A stretch of DNA of 64,000 nucleotides from Leucobacter aridicollis (GTDB taxonomy: Bacteria > Actinomycetota > Actinomycetes > Actinomycetales > Microbacteriaceae): contig NZ_CP075339.1 in assembly GCF_024399335.1 (NCBI RefSeq), forward strand, positions 2,604,001-2,668,000, read 5' to 3'. The notes under the pieces are model-generated. The model worked only from the letters and a program-made list of their open reading frames with translations, did no database searches and had not been told where the DNA came from. Shown piece after piece: positions 24,507 through 31,719 of the stretch (the stretch's first letter is position 1; every line of letters begins with the position of its first letter). A program made the position numbers and the translations under genes.

Positions 24507-25802
24507 ATGACCGCAGCGCACGCCACAGCCGCCCACGCCGCTCGACTGAGCGAGATGCTCCCTGAGCACAGCTCCATCACCGACGAAGGCACCCTGGCGA
24601 TCGGCGGAGTGCCTGTCACCGAGCTTGTCGAAGAGTACGGCACTCCACTACACGTCTTCGACGAAGCCGGGCTTCGCGAGCAGGCGCGCCGCTTCGTCAT
24701 TGGGCTTCGCGACAGGTGGCCAAACTCCGACGTCCTCTTCGCATCGAAGTCACTCCCCGCCGTTGGGATGTACCAGATCGCCAAGGAGGAGGGTCTCGCA
24801 GTTGACGTCGCGGGGGCAGGCGAACTGCATCTTGCGCTCGCCGCCGGCGTCGATCCCGCACGCATCTACTTTCACGGGAACGCAAAAACAACTGAGGAAC
24901 TCGCGTTCGCGCTCGATCGCGGGGTCGGCACGATCATCGTCGACAACACCGATGAGCTCGACAGGCTCGAAACGCTGCTCACCACCCCGCAGGCGCTCTT
25001 GCTTCGCGTGATTCCAGGCGTCGAGGCCGAGACCCACGCCTCGCAGGCGACCGGCGGCGCGCGCTCGAAGTTCGGGCTCCCGATGGACCAGGCGCTCGCC
25101 GCGATCGAGCGCATGCGCACGCACCCGCTCATGCGTTTCGAAGGCGTGCACCTACACATCGGCTCGCAGATTCTCAACACCGCACAGTTCGCGGAGGCCG
25201 TCGAGAACATTTCGAGCGCGGGCCACTTCCCCACCTACGACATCGGCGGCGGCCTTGGCGTGAAGTACACGCACGCCGATGAGGCACCGACCGTCGAAGA
25301 GTACCTCGACGAGATCGTTGCCGCGGCGAAAGCGCACCTCCCCGAGGGGTCGCGACTGCTCATCGAGCCCGGCCGCTCACTCGTTGCCCGCGCCGGCGTC
25401 TCCGCCTATCGCGTCGTCTCAGTGAAGCGCACCGGGCAAGTCTTCGTTGCGGTCGACGGCGGGATGGCGGATCAGCTTGACGTCGCGCTCACGCTGCAGC
25501 GATACGAGGCCGTCATTGCAAACCGAGCGACTGAGCCCGCGACAGAGGCCGTGCAACTCGTGGGCCGCCAGTGCGAGTCGGGCGACCTCCTCATCGACGG
25601 CGCCGAGCTTCCGGCGGCTCGGATCGGCGACGTTGTCGTCATGGCAACGACAGGCGCGTACTCATACACAACGTCAAACAACTACAACGGCGCGCTCAAG
25701 CCTGCAATCGTCTTCGTCGCAGACGGAGAGGCGCGTCTCGTCACCCGGCGCGAGACCTACGCAGACCTACTCGCAACGCACGCGCCGGCGCTCGGGGGTT
25801 AG
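24507..25802 (+). CDS. Diaminopimelate-decarboxylase-like PLP enzyme (alanine-racemase fold)
   Basis: Fold-type III PLP decarboxylase of 431 aa. The PLP Lys is K81 in FASKSLP. Other LysA-family blocks are VDVAGAGELHLAL, HIGSQI, YDIGGGLGVKYTH, IEPGRSLVARAG and the active-site CESGD. In LysA this enzyme turns meso-diaminopimelate into lysine; relatives act on D-Lys, D-Arg or ornithine. A catabolic role on an imported diamino acid is inferred because it lies in the peptide-importer locus behind operator C. ATG 24507 follows GAGGAA by 7 bases. The biosynthetic lysA might lie elsewhere. Confidence 0.85.
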   Translation: MTAAHATAAHAARLSEMLPEHSSITDEGTLAIGGVPVTELVEEYGTPLHVFDEAGLREQARRFVIGLRDRWPNSDVLFASKSLPAVGMYQIAKEEGLAVDVAGAGELHLALAAGVDPARIYFHGNAKTTEELAFALDRGVGTIIVDNTDELDRLETLLTTPQALLLRVIPGVEAETHASQATGGARSKFGLPMDQALAAIERMRTHPLMRFEGVHLHIGSQILNTAQFAEAVENISSAGHFPTYDIGGGLGVKYTHADEAPTVEEYLDEIVAAAKAHLPEGSRLLIEPGRSLVARAGVSAYRVVSVKRTGQVFVAVDGGMADQLDVALTLQRYEAVIANRATEPATEAVQLVGRQCESGDLLIDGAELPAARIGDVVVMATTGAYSYTTSNNYNGALKPAIVFVADGEARLVTRRETYADLLATHAPALGG

Positions 25803-26812
25803 CTCAGCCTCGTCTTCGGTGAGACCGAGTAGGTGTCTTGCGGGTCGCTATACACAGCGTCGCCGAGCGCCTCGTCAATCGCCGCGAGCGTTGATGCGTC
25901 GAGCGTGACCCCCGAAGCCTTAACGGTGTCGGCAAGCTGCTCCGGGCGCGAGGCCCCGACGAGCGCAGCCGCAACGTTCGGGTTCTGCAGCACCCACGCG
26001 ATTGCGAGTTGCGGCATCGTCAGCCCGGCTTGCTCGGCAATTGGCTTCAACCGCTGCACCGCGACGAGCAGCTCCTCACGCAGAAAGTCGTGAATGAACC
26101 TCGCACCACCGCGTTCATCCGTCGCGCGCGAGCCCGCCGGGAGCGGCTGGCCCGGAAGGTACTTCCCGGTGAGCACGCCCTGCGCCATCGGCGACCACAC
26201 AATCTGCGAGATGCCGAGCTCCTCGGAGGCAGGCACTACCTTGCCCTCAATCACTCGCCAGAGCATCGAATACTGCGGCTGGTTCGAGATGAGCTGAATA
26301 CCGAGCTGCTTCGCGAGCGCATGGCCCTCGCGAAGCTGCTCGGCTGTCCACTCAGACACACCGATGTAGAGCGCTTTACCCTGCCTGACGACGTCGGCGA
26401 AGGCCTGGAACGTCTCCTCAAGCGGGGCCTCGTAGTCAAACCTGTGCGCCTGGTACAGGTCGACATAATCGGTACCGAGCCTGGCGAGCGAGCCATTGAT
26501 CGACTCGAAAATATGCTTGCGGCTCAGCCCAGTGTCGTTCGGCCCCTTTGCGCCGACAGGGAAATAGCACTTCGTGAAAATCTCGAGGCCCTCGCGGCGC
26601 TGACCAGCCAGGGCCTTGCCAAGCACAACCTCGGCGGCCTGGTTTGCGTAGGTGTCAGCAGTGTCGAAGGTCGTGATGCCGGCATCGAGCGCCGCATGCA
26701 CAGTCTTCGTCGCGGCCTCGTCTGCGACCTGAGAGGCGTGAGTGATCCAGTTGCCGTAGGTGATCTCAGAGACCTTCAGGCCGCTGTTTCCGAGGTAGCG
26801 ATAGTTGACCAT
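25799..26812 (-). CDS. Aldo/keto reductase (Kv-beta/YghZ-like)
   Basis: NADPH-dependent oxidoreductase of 337 aa with the (beta/alpha)8 aldo/keto reductase fold. The catalytic tetrad is visible as Asp and Tyr in TFDTADTYANQAAEVVLG, Lys in EIFTKCYF and His in YQAHRFD. NADP contacts occur in the GASRPEQL segment. It begins MVNYRYLGNSGLKVSEI, as in voltage-gated-channel beta-subunit-like family members. Its stop overlaps the stop of the decarboxylase gene tail to tail by 4 bp. Substrate unknown. Confidence 0.91.
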   Translation of the reverse strand: MVNYRYLGNSGLKVSEITYGNWITHASQVADEAATKTVHAALDAGITTFDTADTYANQAAEVVLGKALAGQRREGLEIFTKCYFPVGAKGPNDTGLSRKHIFESINGSLARLGTDYVDLYQAHRFDYEAPLEETFQAFADVVRQGKALYIGVSEWTAEQLREGHALAKQLGIQLISNQPQYSMLWRVIEGKVVPASEELGISQIVWSPMAQGVLTGKYLPGQPLPAGSRATDERGGARFIHDFLREELLVAVQRLKPIAEQAGLTMPQLAIAWVLQNPNVAAALVGASRPEQLADTVKASGVTLDASTLAAIDEALGDAVYSDPQDTYSVSPKTRLS

Positions 26813-26850
26813 GTGCCAACGCTAGTGCCGCTACCCCGGCGAGCGGAAGC

Positions 26851-27681
26851 CTAACCCAGGAAGATGTCAGGGTAGAGGGCGCCGTCTGGTGTTCCCGGTA
26901 CCGCGGCGTACCCGGAGAAATCTGTGACGCCCTCACCACGAAGCACGTCCTCTGCAATCAGCGACTGGCCTGTGTACTCTCGGGCGGGCTTCGTGAGCAC
27001 TGCGTACGCGGCATCGGCGTAGACCGCTGGCGTGCGGCTCGCGGCCATGACTTTGTCGCCACCGAGGAGGTTCTGCACTGCTGCGGTCGCGATAGTTGTG
27101 GCTGGCCACAGCGTGTTCGCCGCGACTCCCGCTTCCGCGAACTCGGCTGCCATACCAAGCGTCGACATCGTCATGCCGTACTTCGCGAGCGTGTAGCCTG
27201 TGTGCGCGCCAAGCCACTTCGGATCGAGGTTCAGCGGCGGCGAGAGCGACAAGATGTGTGGGTTCTCGGCAAGCTTGAGGAGCGGAAGTGCCGCACGGGA
27301 GAGCATAAAAGTGCCGCGCACGTTCACGTCCTGCATCAAGTCGTACTTCTTGGGGTTCAGATCGAGCGTGCCCGACAGGTCGATGACACTCGCGTTGTTC
27401 ACGACAATATCGATCCCACCGAACTCGGCGCGCGTCTGTTCGACGGCGGCCGCAATGTCGTCATCGCTGCGCACGTCGCCGACGATGGCGAGCGCGTTGC
27501 CACCCGCGGCGCGAATCTCTTCCGCCGCCGTGTGCACTGTGCCCGCGAGCTTTGGGTGCGGGGTATCTGTCTTCGCAAGCATCGCGACGTTCGCCCCGTC
27601 GGCCGCGGCGCGCAGCGCGATCGCGAGTCCAATGCCCCTGCTGCCGCCAGACATGAGGATCGTCTTCCCGTGAAGTGTCAT
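26851..27681 (-). CDS. Short-chain dehydrogenase/reductase (HSDL2-like)
   Basis: NAD(P)-dependent SDR of 276 aa. The cofactor motif is MSGGSRGIGLAIAL (TGxxxGxG form), followed by the adenine-ring Asp in GDVRSDDD, VNNASV, and the catalytic YxxxK in YTLAKYGMTMS. The AKTDTPHPKLAGTVHTAA stretch is characteristic of the HSDL2-type SDR branch. AAAGGAG lies 5-11 bases before ATG 27681. It is 38 bp upstream of the aldo/keto reductase gene and both may share a transcript. Substrate unknown. Confidence 0.91.
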   Translation of the reverse strand: MTLHGKTILMSGGSRGIGLAIALRAAADGANVAMLAKTDTPHPKLAGTVHTAAEEIRAAGGNALAIVGDVRSDDDIAAAVEQTRAEFGGIDIVVNNASVIDLSGTLDLNPKKYDLMQDVNVRGTFMLSRAALPLLKLAENPHILSLSPPLNLDPKWLGAHTGYTLAKYGMTMSTLGMAAEFAEAGVAANTLWPATTIATAAVQNLLGGDKVMAASRTPAVYADAAYAVLTKPAREYTGQSLIAEDVLRGEGVTDFSGYAAVPGTPDGALYPDIFLG

Positions 27682-28081
27682 AGCTACTCCTTTGTGCTGT
27701 CGATTTCAGCGCAAGTCTGGCATGCACGAGACACATTCGCGAACGTTGCGTGGAGATCGTGCATCCTGGGCGCAGACGGCTGGCAGTATTGGTGCATGTC
27801 GCACGATGCAGGGTCGTGCCGTCCGCACTAACGCGCGCTCCTTGAGCAATTCGACCGGGCACGCACGCGCGGGTTCTGGCTGATTCTCCATCGCGTGCGC
27901 GACGGCTACACCGCTGGGAGCGCGGCACGGAAGACTCCACGGGGCAGCATCCGGGCTGTACACCGCGACGGATGCGAAAAGGTCTCGAGTGGCTTACCGA
28001 ACCGGATGACACATGAGAATTCGATTACAAAGACGACTCCATTGCGCGCTTCGCGGGACCCACAAACCAGCGCGCTTTTCG
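27682..28081. other. 400-bp intergenic stretch with no supported gene
   Basis: Together with the tRNA this is the longest non-coding gap of the window (27682-28200). It must contain the promoter of the SDR gene and the downstream end of the tRNA transcript. Open frames through it are short and lack family features. The one that runs into the next gene (from 27895) is an artefact of reading antisense through the tRNA. I see no repeat or att-like copy of the tRNA end. Confidence 0.6.
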
Positions 28082-28151
28082 AGGTGGGGGCAGGAATCGA
28101 ACCTGCGTGCACAGCCTTGCGGACTGCTACCTCGCCATCGGTCACCCCACC
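28082..28151 (-). tRNA. tRNA-Cys (anticodon GCA), unusual anticodon loop
   Basis: The minus strand folds as a complete cloverleaf: acceptor GGTGGGG/CCCCACC (7 perfect pairs), D arm ACC/GGT with loop GATGGCGA, anticodon stem GCAGT/GCTGT (pairs with two G-T wobbles), loop CCGCAAG, variable GCAC, T arm GCAGG/CCTGC with loop TTCGATT. The anticodon GCA is at 28118-28120. The discriminator base is U73, a known identity element of tRNA-Cys. CCA is not encoded. The oddity is C at position 33, where nearly all tRNAs have U. Confidence 0.85.
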
Positions 28152-28192
28152 GGGTTCGCGGAATATTTCCATCGACATAACCCATGTTATTG

Positions 28193-28208
28193 TTTGTCCT
28201 ATGACAAT
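28193..28208. promoter_or_regulatory. Near-palindromic operator copy 1, at the GATase gene start
   Basis: TTTGTC-CTAT-GACAAT: inverted arms TTGTC/GACAA around a 4-bp centre. The same 15 bases occur on the opposite strand at 33467-33482. It overlaps the first ATG (28201) of the GATase frame, so a regulator bound here could block transcription, or the true start could be the ATG at 28225. A TCGACA -35-like element lies at 28172-28177. Confidence 0.55.
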
Positions 28209-29010
28209 GCAAATCTCGAGCAATATGCGCACAACTGTGGCGGCGAAGGAAGCACAAGCGCCCGTCGCCTACGTGGTACAACATGTCGCCTTCGAAGGGC
28301 CTGGCACGCTCCACAGCGTGCTCACTGAGCTTGGGTACGAGGTGAGGGTGCGTCTTGCGGGTCTCGACTCGCTTCACGTCAATTCGTTCTCCGACGGCGC
28401 CCTCCTTGCCGTGCTCGGCGGCCCAATCGGGGCGGCAGAAACCGCAGCGTACCCGTTTCTGCATGAAGAAAAGCGCCTGATCCGCAGGTGGCTCGAGCTT
28501 GAACGCCCTCTGCTCGGCATCTGTCTTGGCGCCCAGCTCATGGCTGAAGCGATGGGGGCCGAAATCCGTGCGCTCCCCTCCCCTGAAATCGGCTACGCAC
28601 CGCTAACACTCACACAGGCGGGCGCACGCAGCGTGCTCGGCCCGCTCGCACACCTCTCTGTGCTGCACTGGCACGGTGAGCATGCGGGTCTTCCGCCAGG
28701 TGCGCGGCGGCTCGCGCAGACCTCGGCAACGCCCGTACAAGCTTTTGCGCGTGGCGAGCACGTACTCGGGTTGCAGTTCCACATTGAAGCCGATCACGCG
28801 GCTATCGAGGAGTGGCTCATTGGGCACGCTCTCGAACTCCGCACGGCGGGCATTGATCCCGGCGCGATCCGCGCACAAGCGTCCGAGTACGGGCCCGCGC
28901 TCGAATCAGCAGGCCGAGCAGTGCTGCGCGCGTGGCTCGGGCGTCTCCCGGGCCACGCGCGCACGCCCGCTCTCTGGCCGGCCACCGCTGCCGCGAACCG
29001 TGACAGATAA
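28201..29010 (+). CDS. Class I glutamine amidotransferase domain protein (GuaA N-terminal-like)
   Basis: Stand-alone GATase1 protein of up to 269 aa. The catalytic triad is visible: nucleophile C108 in LLGICLGAQLMA, then H194 and E196 in LQFHIEAD. An oxyanion-strand VLGGPIGA block precedes the nucleophile. Similar free-standing proteins (COG0518) are often glutamine or gamma-glutamyl hydrolases of uncertain partner. The frame continues upstream only through the antisense tRNA. ATG 28201 overlaps the palindrome; ATG 28225 is an alternative. It is followed by an unrecognised gene overlapping it by 11 bp. Confidence 0.85.
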   Translation: MTMQISSNMRTTVAAKEAQAPVAYVVQHVAFEGPGTLHSVLTELGYEVRVRLAGLDSLHVNSFSDGALLAVLGGPIGAAETAAYPFLHEEKRLIRRWLELERPLLGICLGAQLMAEAMGAEIRALPSPEIGYAPLTLTQAGARSVLGPLAHLSVLHWHGEHAGLPPGARRLAQTSATPVQAFARGEHVLGLQFHIEADHAAIEEWLIGHALELRTAGIDPGAIRAQASEYGPALESAGRAVLRAWLGRLPGHARTPALWPATAAANRDR

Positions 29011-29812
29011 CACGAGCGCGACCCGGCTCGCCCTTGTCGCCCGAGAAGCAGCCGCAGCGGGCGTATCACCGCGGCCGTCAGCGCTTTCCGAGGCTGAAAC
29101 GGAACTCGCCGAGCGAGTGCGGGCGCTGCGGATAGGCACCCTTGGCCAAGGGCTGCAAACGACAGCGTCTGCGGAGCTCAGCGTGAGATTCTCCGAGACC
29201 CGCCTCGCCACGGAACTACTCGCGCGCGAGCTCAAGGTCACCGCTCCCCCTTTCGAGGAGTTCTTTGCCTTAGGCGCTGAGGCCCCTTCGCTCGAACAGG
29301 CGGCCGCGGGTGAACTTGTTCCCATCCTCGCGCCGCATGGACTCGGCGCGGCAGTCTGGCAGCGGGTAGCGGCAGCAAACGGTGTGCTTCCGCCGATTGA
29401 GTGCGCCACCGAAGTGCTTCGCTGGTTTGCCGCACTCGATCGGCCGGCACTCGAGTCAGCGGCGCCAACGGTACGAAACGCGAGCGTCCACGGCTCAGTT
29501 ACTTGGACGCTCCGCTGGATCTCAGCATCCGCTGCCCCTTCGAGTGGGACTTCAGTAACGTCTCCGACGCCAGAGCTTACGGCCGGGCAGGCTTGGCCGT
29601 CACTCCCGGAGATGCTCGCACTGCAGGCCAGGCAGCGATCCCTTGCCGCTCCACTGGTCGACGGGCGCACCTTCACCTGGCTTGCCGGAGTTCTCCCAGA
29701 CCGTACCCTCGCAGCGCGACACACTTTCGACGGCACCACAGGATCAATTCGAATCAGCACAAGGGTGAGATCTGACCACGGCAGCCACGTGGGCACCCGG
29801 AGGGCGTGCTAG
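29000..29812 (+). CDS. Unrecognised protein coupled to the GATase gene
   Basis: About 270 aa, start GTG 29000 overlapping the GATase stop by 11 bp, which supports translation. I recognise no domain. The N-terminal 150 residues look helical and Ala/Glu/Leu-rich (SEAETELAERVRALRIG, SVRFSETRLATELLARELKV). A hydrophobic-poor middle is Ser/Thr/Pro-rich (SAAPSSGTSVTSPTPE). The tail has FTWLAGVLPD and HTFDGTTGSIRISTRV. No signal peptide or membrane helix. It ends 18 bp from the convergent VWA gene. It is probably part of the MoxR/VWA block by position only. Confidence 0.65.
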   Translation: MTDNTSATRLALVAREAAAAGVSPRPSALSEAETELAERVRALRIGTLGQGLQTTASAELSVRFSETRLATELLARELKVTAPPFEEFFALGAEAPSLEQAAAGELVPILAPHGLGAAVWQRVAAANGVLPPIECATEVLRWFAALDRPALESAAPTVRNASVHGSVTWTLRWISASAAPSSGTSVTSPTPELTAGQAWPSLPEMLALQARQRSLAAPLVDGRTFTWLAGVLPDRTLAARHTFDGTTGSIRISTRVRSDHGSHVGTRRAC

Positions 29813-29829
29813 GCCGAAGGGCGGCTACC

Positions 29830-31719
29830 TTATGCTCCCCAACGCCGGTGCTCGCTGAGCAGCTGCGCGAGCGCAGCGGGCAGCTCCCGCACAGACCCAA
29901 TCGACGTGAGGTCGGGCCGGAAGAGTTCCATCCCACCAGTCGCACCGATTCCGACCCCGCACACCTCGATTCCTGCAGATCGCGCTCTTGCGAGCACGCC
30001 CGCTAGTGCACGACCCTCAGCGTCTTCCTGGCTAGCCTCGAACCCCCCGTCACTCACGAAGACAAGCACTCGACGCTGCGTCGCACCCCCAGTCCGCTGG
30101 ACGGTCAGCAGGTCACGCATCGCGAGTTCGATCGCCGGGACCGGGTGTGTCTGCCCCTCCGCTGTCGCCAGTGCTTCGCGCAGGGAAATCCGGTGAAGGT
30201 CCGTGAGCTGTTCACCACAACGCTTGACCAAAGTCGCCACGCTATCAAATACGACGAGCCCGGAGCGCACGATACTCGGGGCCCGACTGGGGAACCGGGC
30301 TTCAAGCTCACGGAGCTCTCTCGCTGCGCCCGCGAGTGCCTCCAGAAAGACCATCGCAGCATCCGTCGAAAGCTGCGCCGCTTGGCCCCGCATAGACCCT
30401 GACCTGTCGAGCACAAGCACGGTGTCTGTCTGCCCGAGACCAGGGCCGCGCACTGTCAACGGCTTGCGAATACGGTAAGCGCTCGGCCTGGGGACGCCGC
30501 CGCGAGACTCCGCGACAGTTTCGGCCAGCCGACCTGTGTGGATCGATCCAGGCTCGGGCCCGGCAGCACCGGTCTCGGGCCGCACGACTCGCAGGCTCTC
30601 TCGCAGCAATCGCCGCCACACGTCACCGACAGCTCGCACCTCGTCACGGTGGGTAGCAAGCCGGTGCCGGTACTCAGCGAGCGCGGCCTCACGTCCGTGC
30701 CGCCAACCGTTCGTCGGCCCAGGTTCGGGAAAGCCGCGCCCCCCAACTCCGGCGTCCTCTGTCTGCGTCCCCAGGTCCCCGTGTGGTGGGGCGAGCGACG
30801 GTCGCAGAGAGGAGAGCGGTGTCTCACTCAGCACCAGTGGCGTGTCGCCCGAATCAATCTCAACGAGGGGGTCTTGAATGGCCGTGACGGATAGCAGCGG
30901 ATCCGGAGGCACCAGTGGGGGGACCTCGCTCTCAGGTCCCCCTTCGTTTCCGGTTCCGCGTTCTCCTTCCTGGTCCATTGCGCCATCTGCGCCGATTTCC
31001 GCCGCTCCAGGGCTCCCCAGGTCGCCGATTCCTTCTCCTTCGACGCGCTCTCCTTGGCGATTGCCCGCGGCCCCATCCGCGGCATCACCTAGCCCGTTGC
31101 CTGCGGCGAGCGCCTCGTGCACGGGCACAGCAACAGCAAGCAATTGATCGAGCCCTTCCACGGGGTCGACCGCTGCCGCCCCCTCAAGCGCAGCGCGGAC
31201 CACAGCGGTGAACTGTCGCCCGACCACTTCGTGAACGTGTGTTGGAAGCCCCAGCGATGCGCGCTGCAACAGCCCAAGCCACTGAGCGCTGGGTGGCCAA
31301 CCCACAAGCGTCTGAGGAATATCGCGGCGAACTGCCCGAAATAGCTCCTTCCCAAACCCAGGTACGACATCGAGCAACGCACGCTGCGCCTGCACCCTGT
31401 CAAGAGTGACCATGAGGACGTGGAGATCGGGGCGAGCAACGAGCACTCGTGATCGCCTGTGCTCGCGGCCCATGGAGCGGCCCACACCCGAAACAAACCA
31501 GAGTTCGCGCACAGTCAACGCGACCGCTGCACCGACGTCATGCCCGCGCCGCGTGAAATACTCCCGGCCCACCGCAAGCTGCCCGCCGTCGACTCGCCAT
31601 TCCTCTCCAGCAACAACGGTGACGCGCAGGCCGAGGAGCCGGCCAGTCGCGGCCAACTCGCCGTCGAACAGAGAAGTTTCGCCGGTCTGGCTTCGCTCAA
31701 CCCAGCCTTCCTCGCTCAT
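29830..31719 (-). CDS. VWA-domain protein, partner of the MoxR ATPase
   Basis: 629 aa. The C-terminal 200 residues form a von Willebrand A domain with an intact MIDAS: DRSGS (about residue 440), a downstream Thr-rich loop and VFVSDGG for the third metal-coordinating Asp. The N-terminal 200 residues are unrecognised. The middle (about 230-380) is low-complexity, Gly/Glu/Pro-rich and acidic, like the linkers in CobT, BchD and ViaA-type partners of AAA+ motors. Its ATG overlaps the stop of the MoxR gene (ATGA), which fits a MoxR-VWA pair that remodels or activates a client protein. Client unknown. Confidence 0.85.
   Translation of the reverse strand: MSEEGWVERSQTGETSLFDGELAATGRLLGLRVTVVAGEEWRVDGGQLAVGREYFTRRGHDVGAAVALTVRELWFVSGVGRSMGREHRRSRVLVARPDLHVLMVTLDRVQAQRALLDVVPGFGKELFRAVRRDIPQTLVGWPPSAQWLGLLQRASLGLPTHVHEVVGRQFTAVVRAALEGAAAVDPVEGLDQLLAVAVPVHEALAAGNGLGDAADGAAGNRQGERVEGEGIGDLGSPGAAEIGADGAMDQEGERGTGNEGGPESEVPPLVPPDPLLSVTAIQDPLVEIDSGDTPLVLSETPLSSLRPSLAPPHGDLGTQTEDAGVGGRGFPEPGPTNGWRHGREAALAEYRHRLATHRDEVRAVGDVWRRLLRESLRVVRPETGAAGPEPGSIHTGRLAETVAESRGGVPRPSAYRIRKPLTVRGPGLGQTDTVLVLDRSGSMRGQAAQLSTDAAMVFLEALAGAARELRELEARFPSRAPSIVRSGLVVFDSVATLVKRCGEQLTDLHRISLREALATAEGQTHPVPAIELAMRDLLTVQRTGGATQRRVLVFVSDGGFEASQEDAEGRALAGVLARARSAGIEVCGVGIGATGGMELFRPDLTSIGSVRELPAALAQLLSEHRRWGA

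Noticed and set aside
27895..28200. Open frame extending the GATase gene upstream to 27895
   Set aside because: Its peptide reads FEVGAGIEPACTALRTA, the usual artefact of translating antisense through a tRNA gene. The real gene begins at 28201 or 28225.
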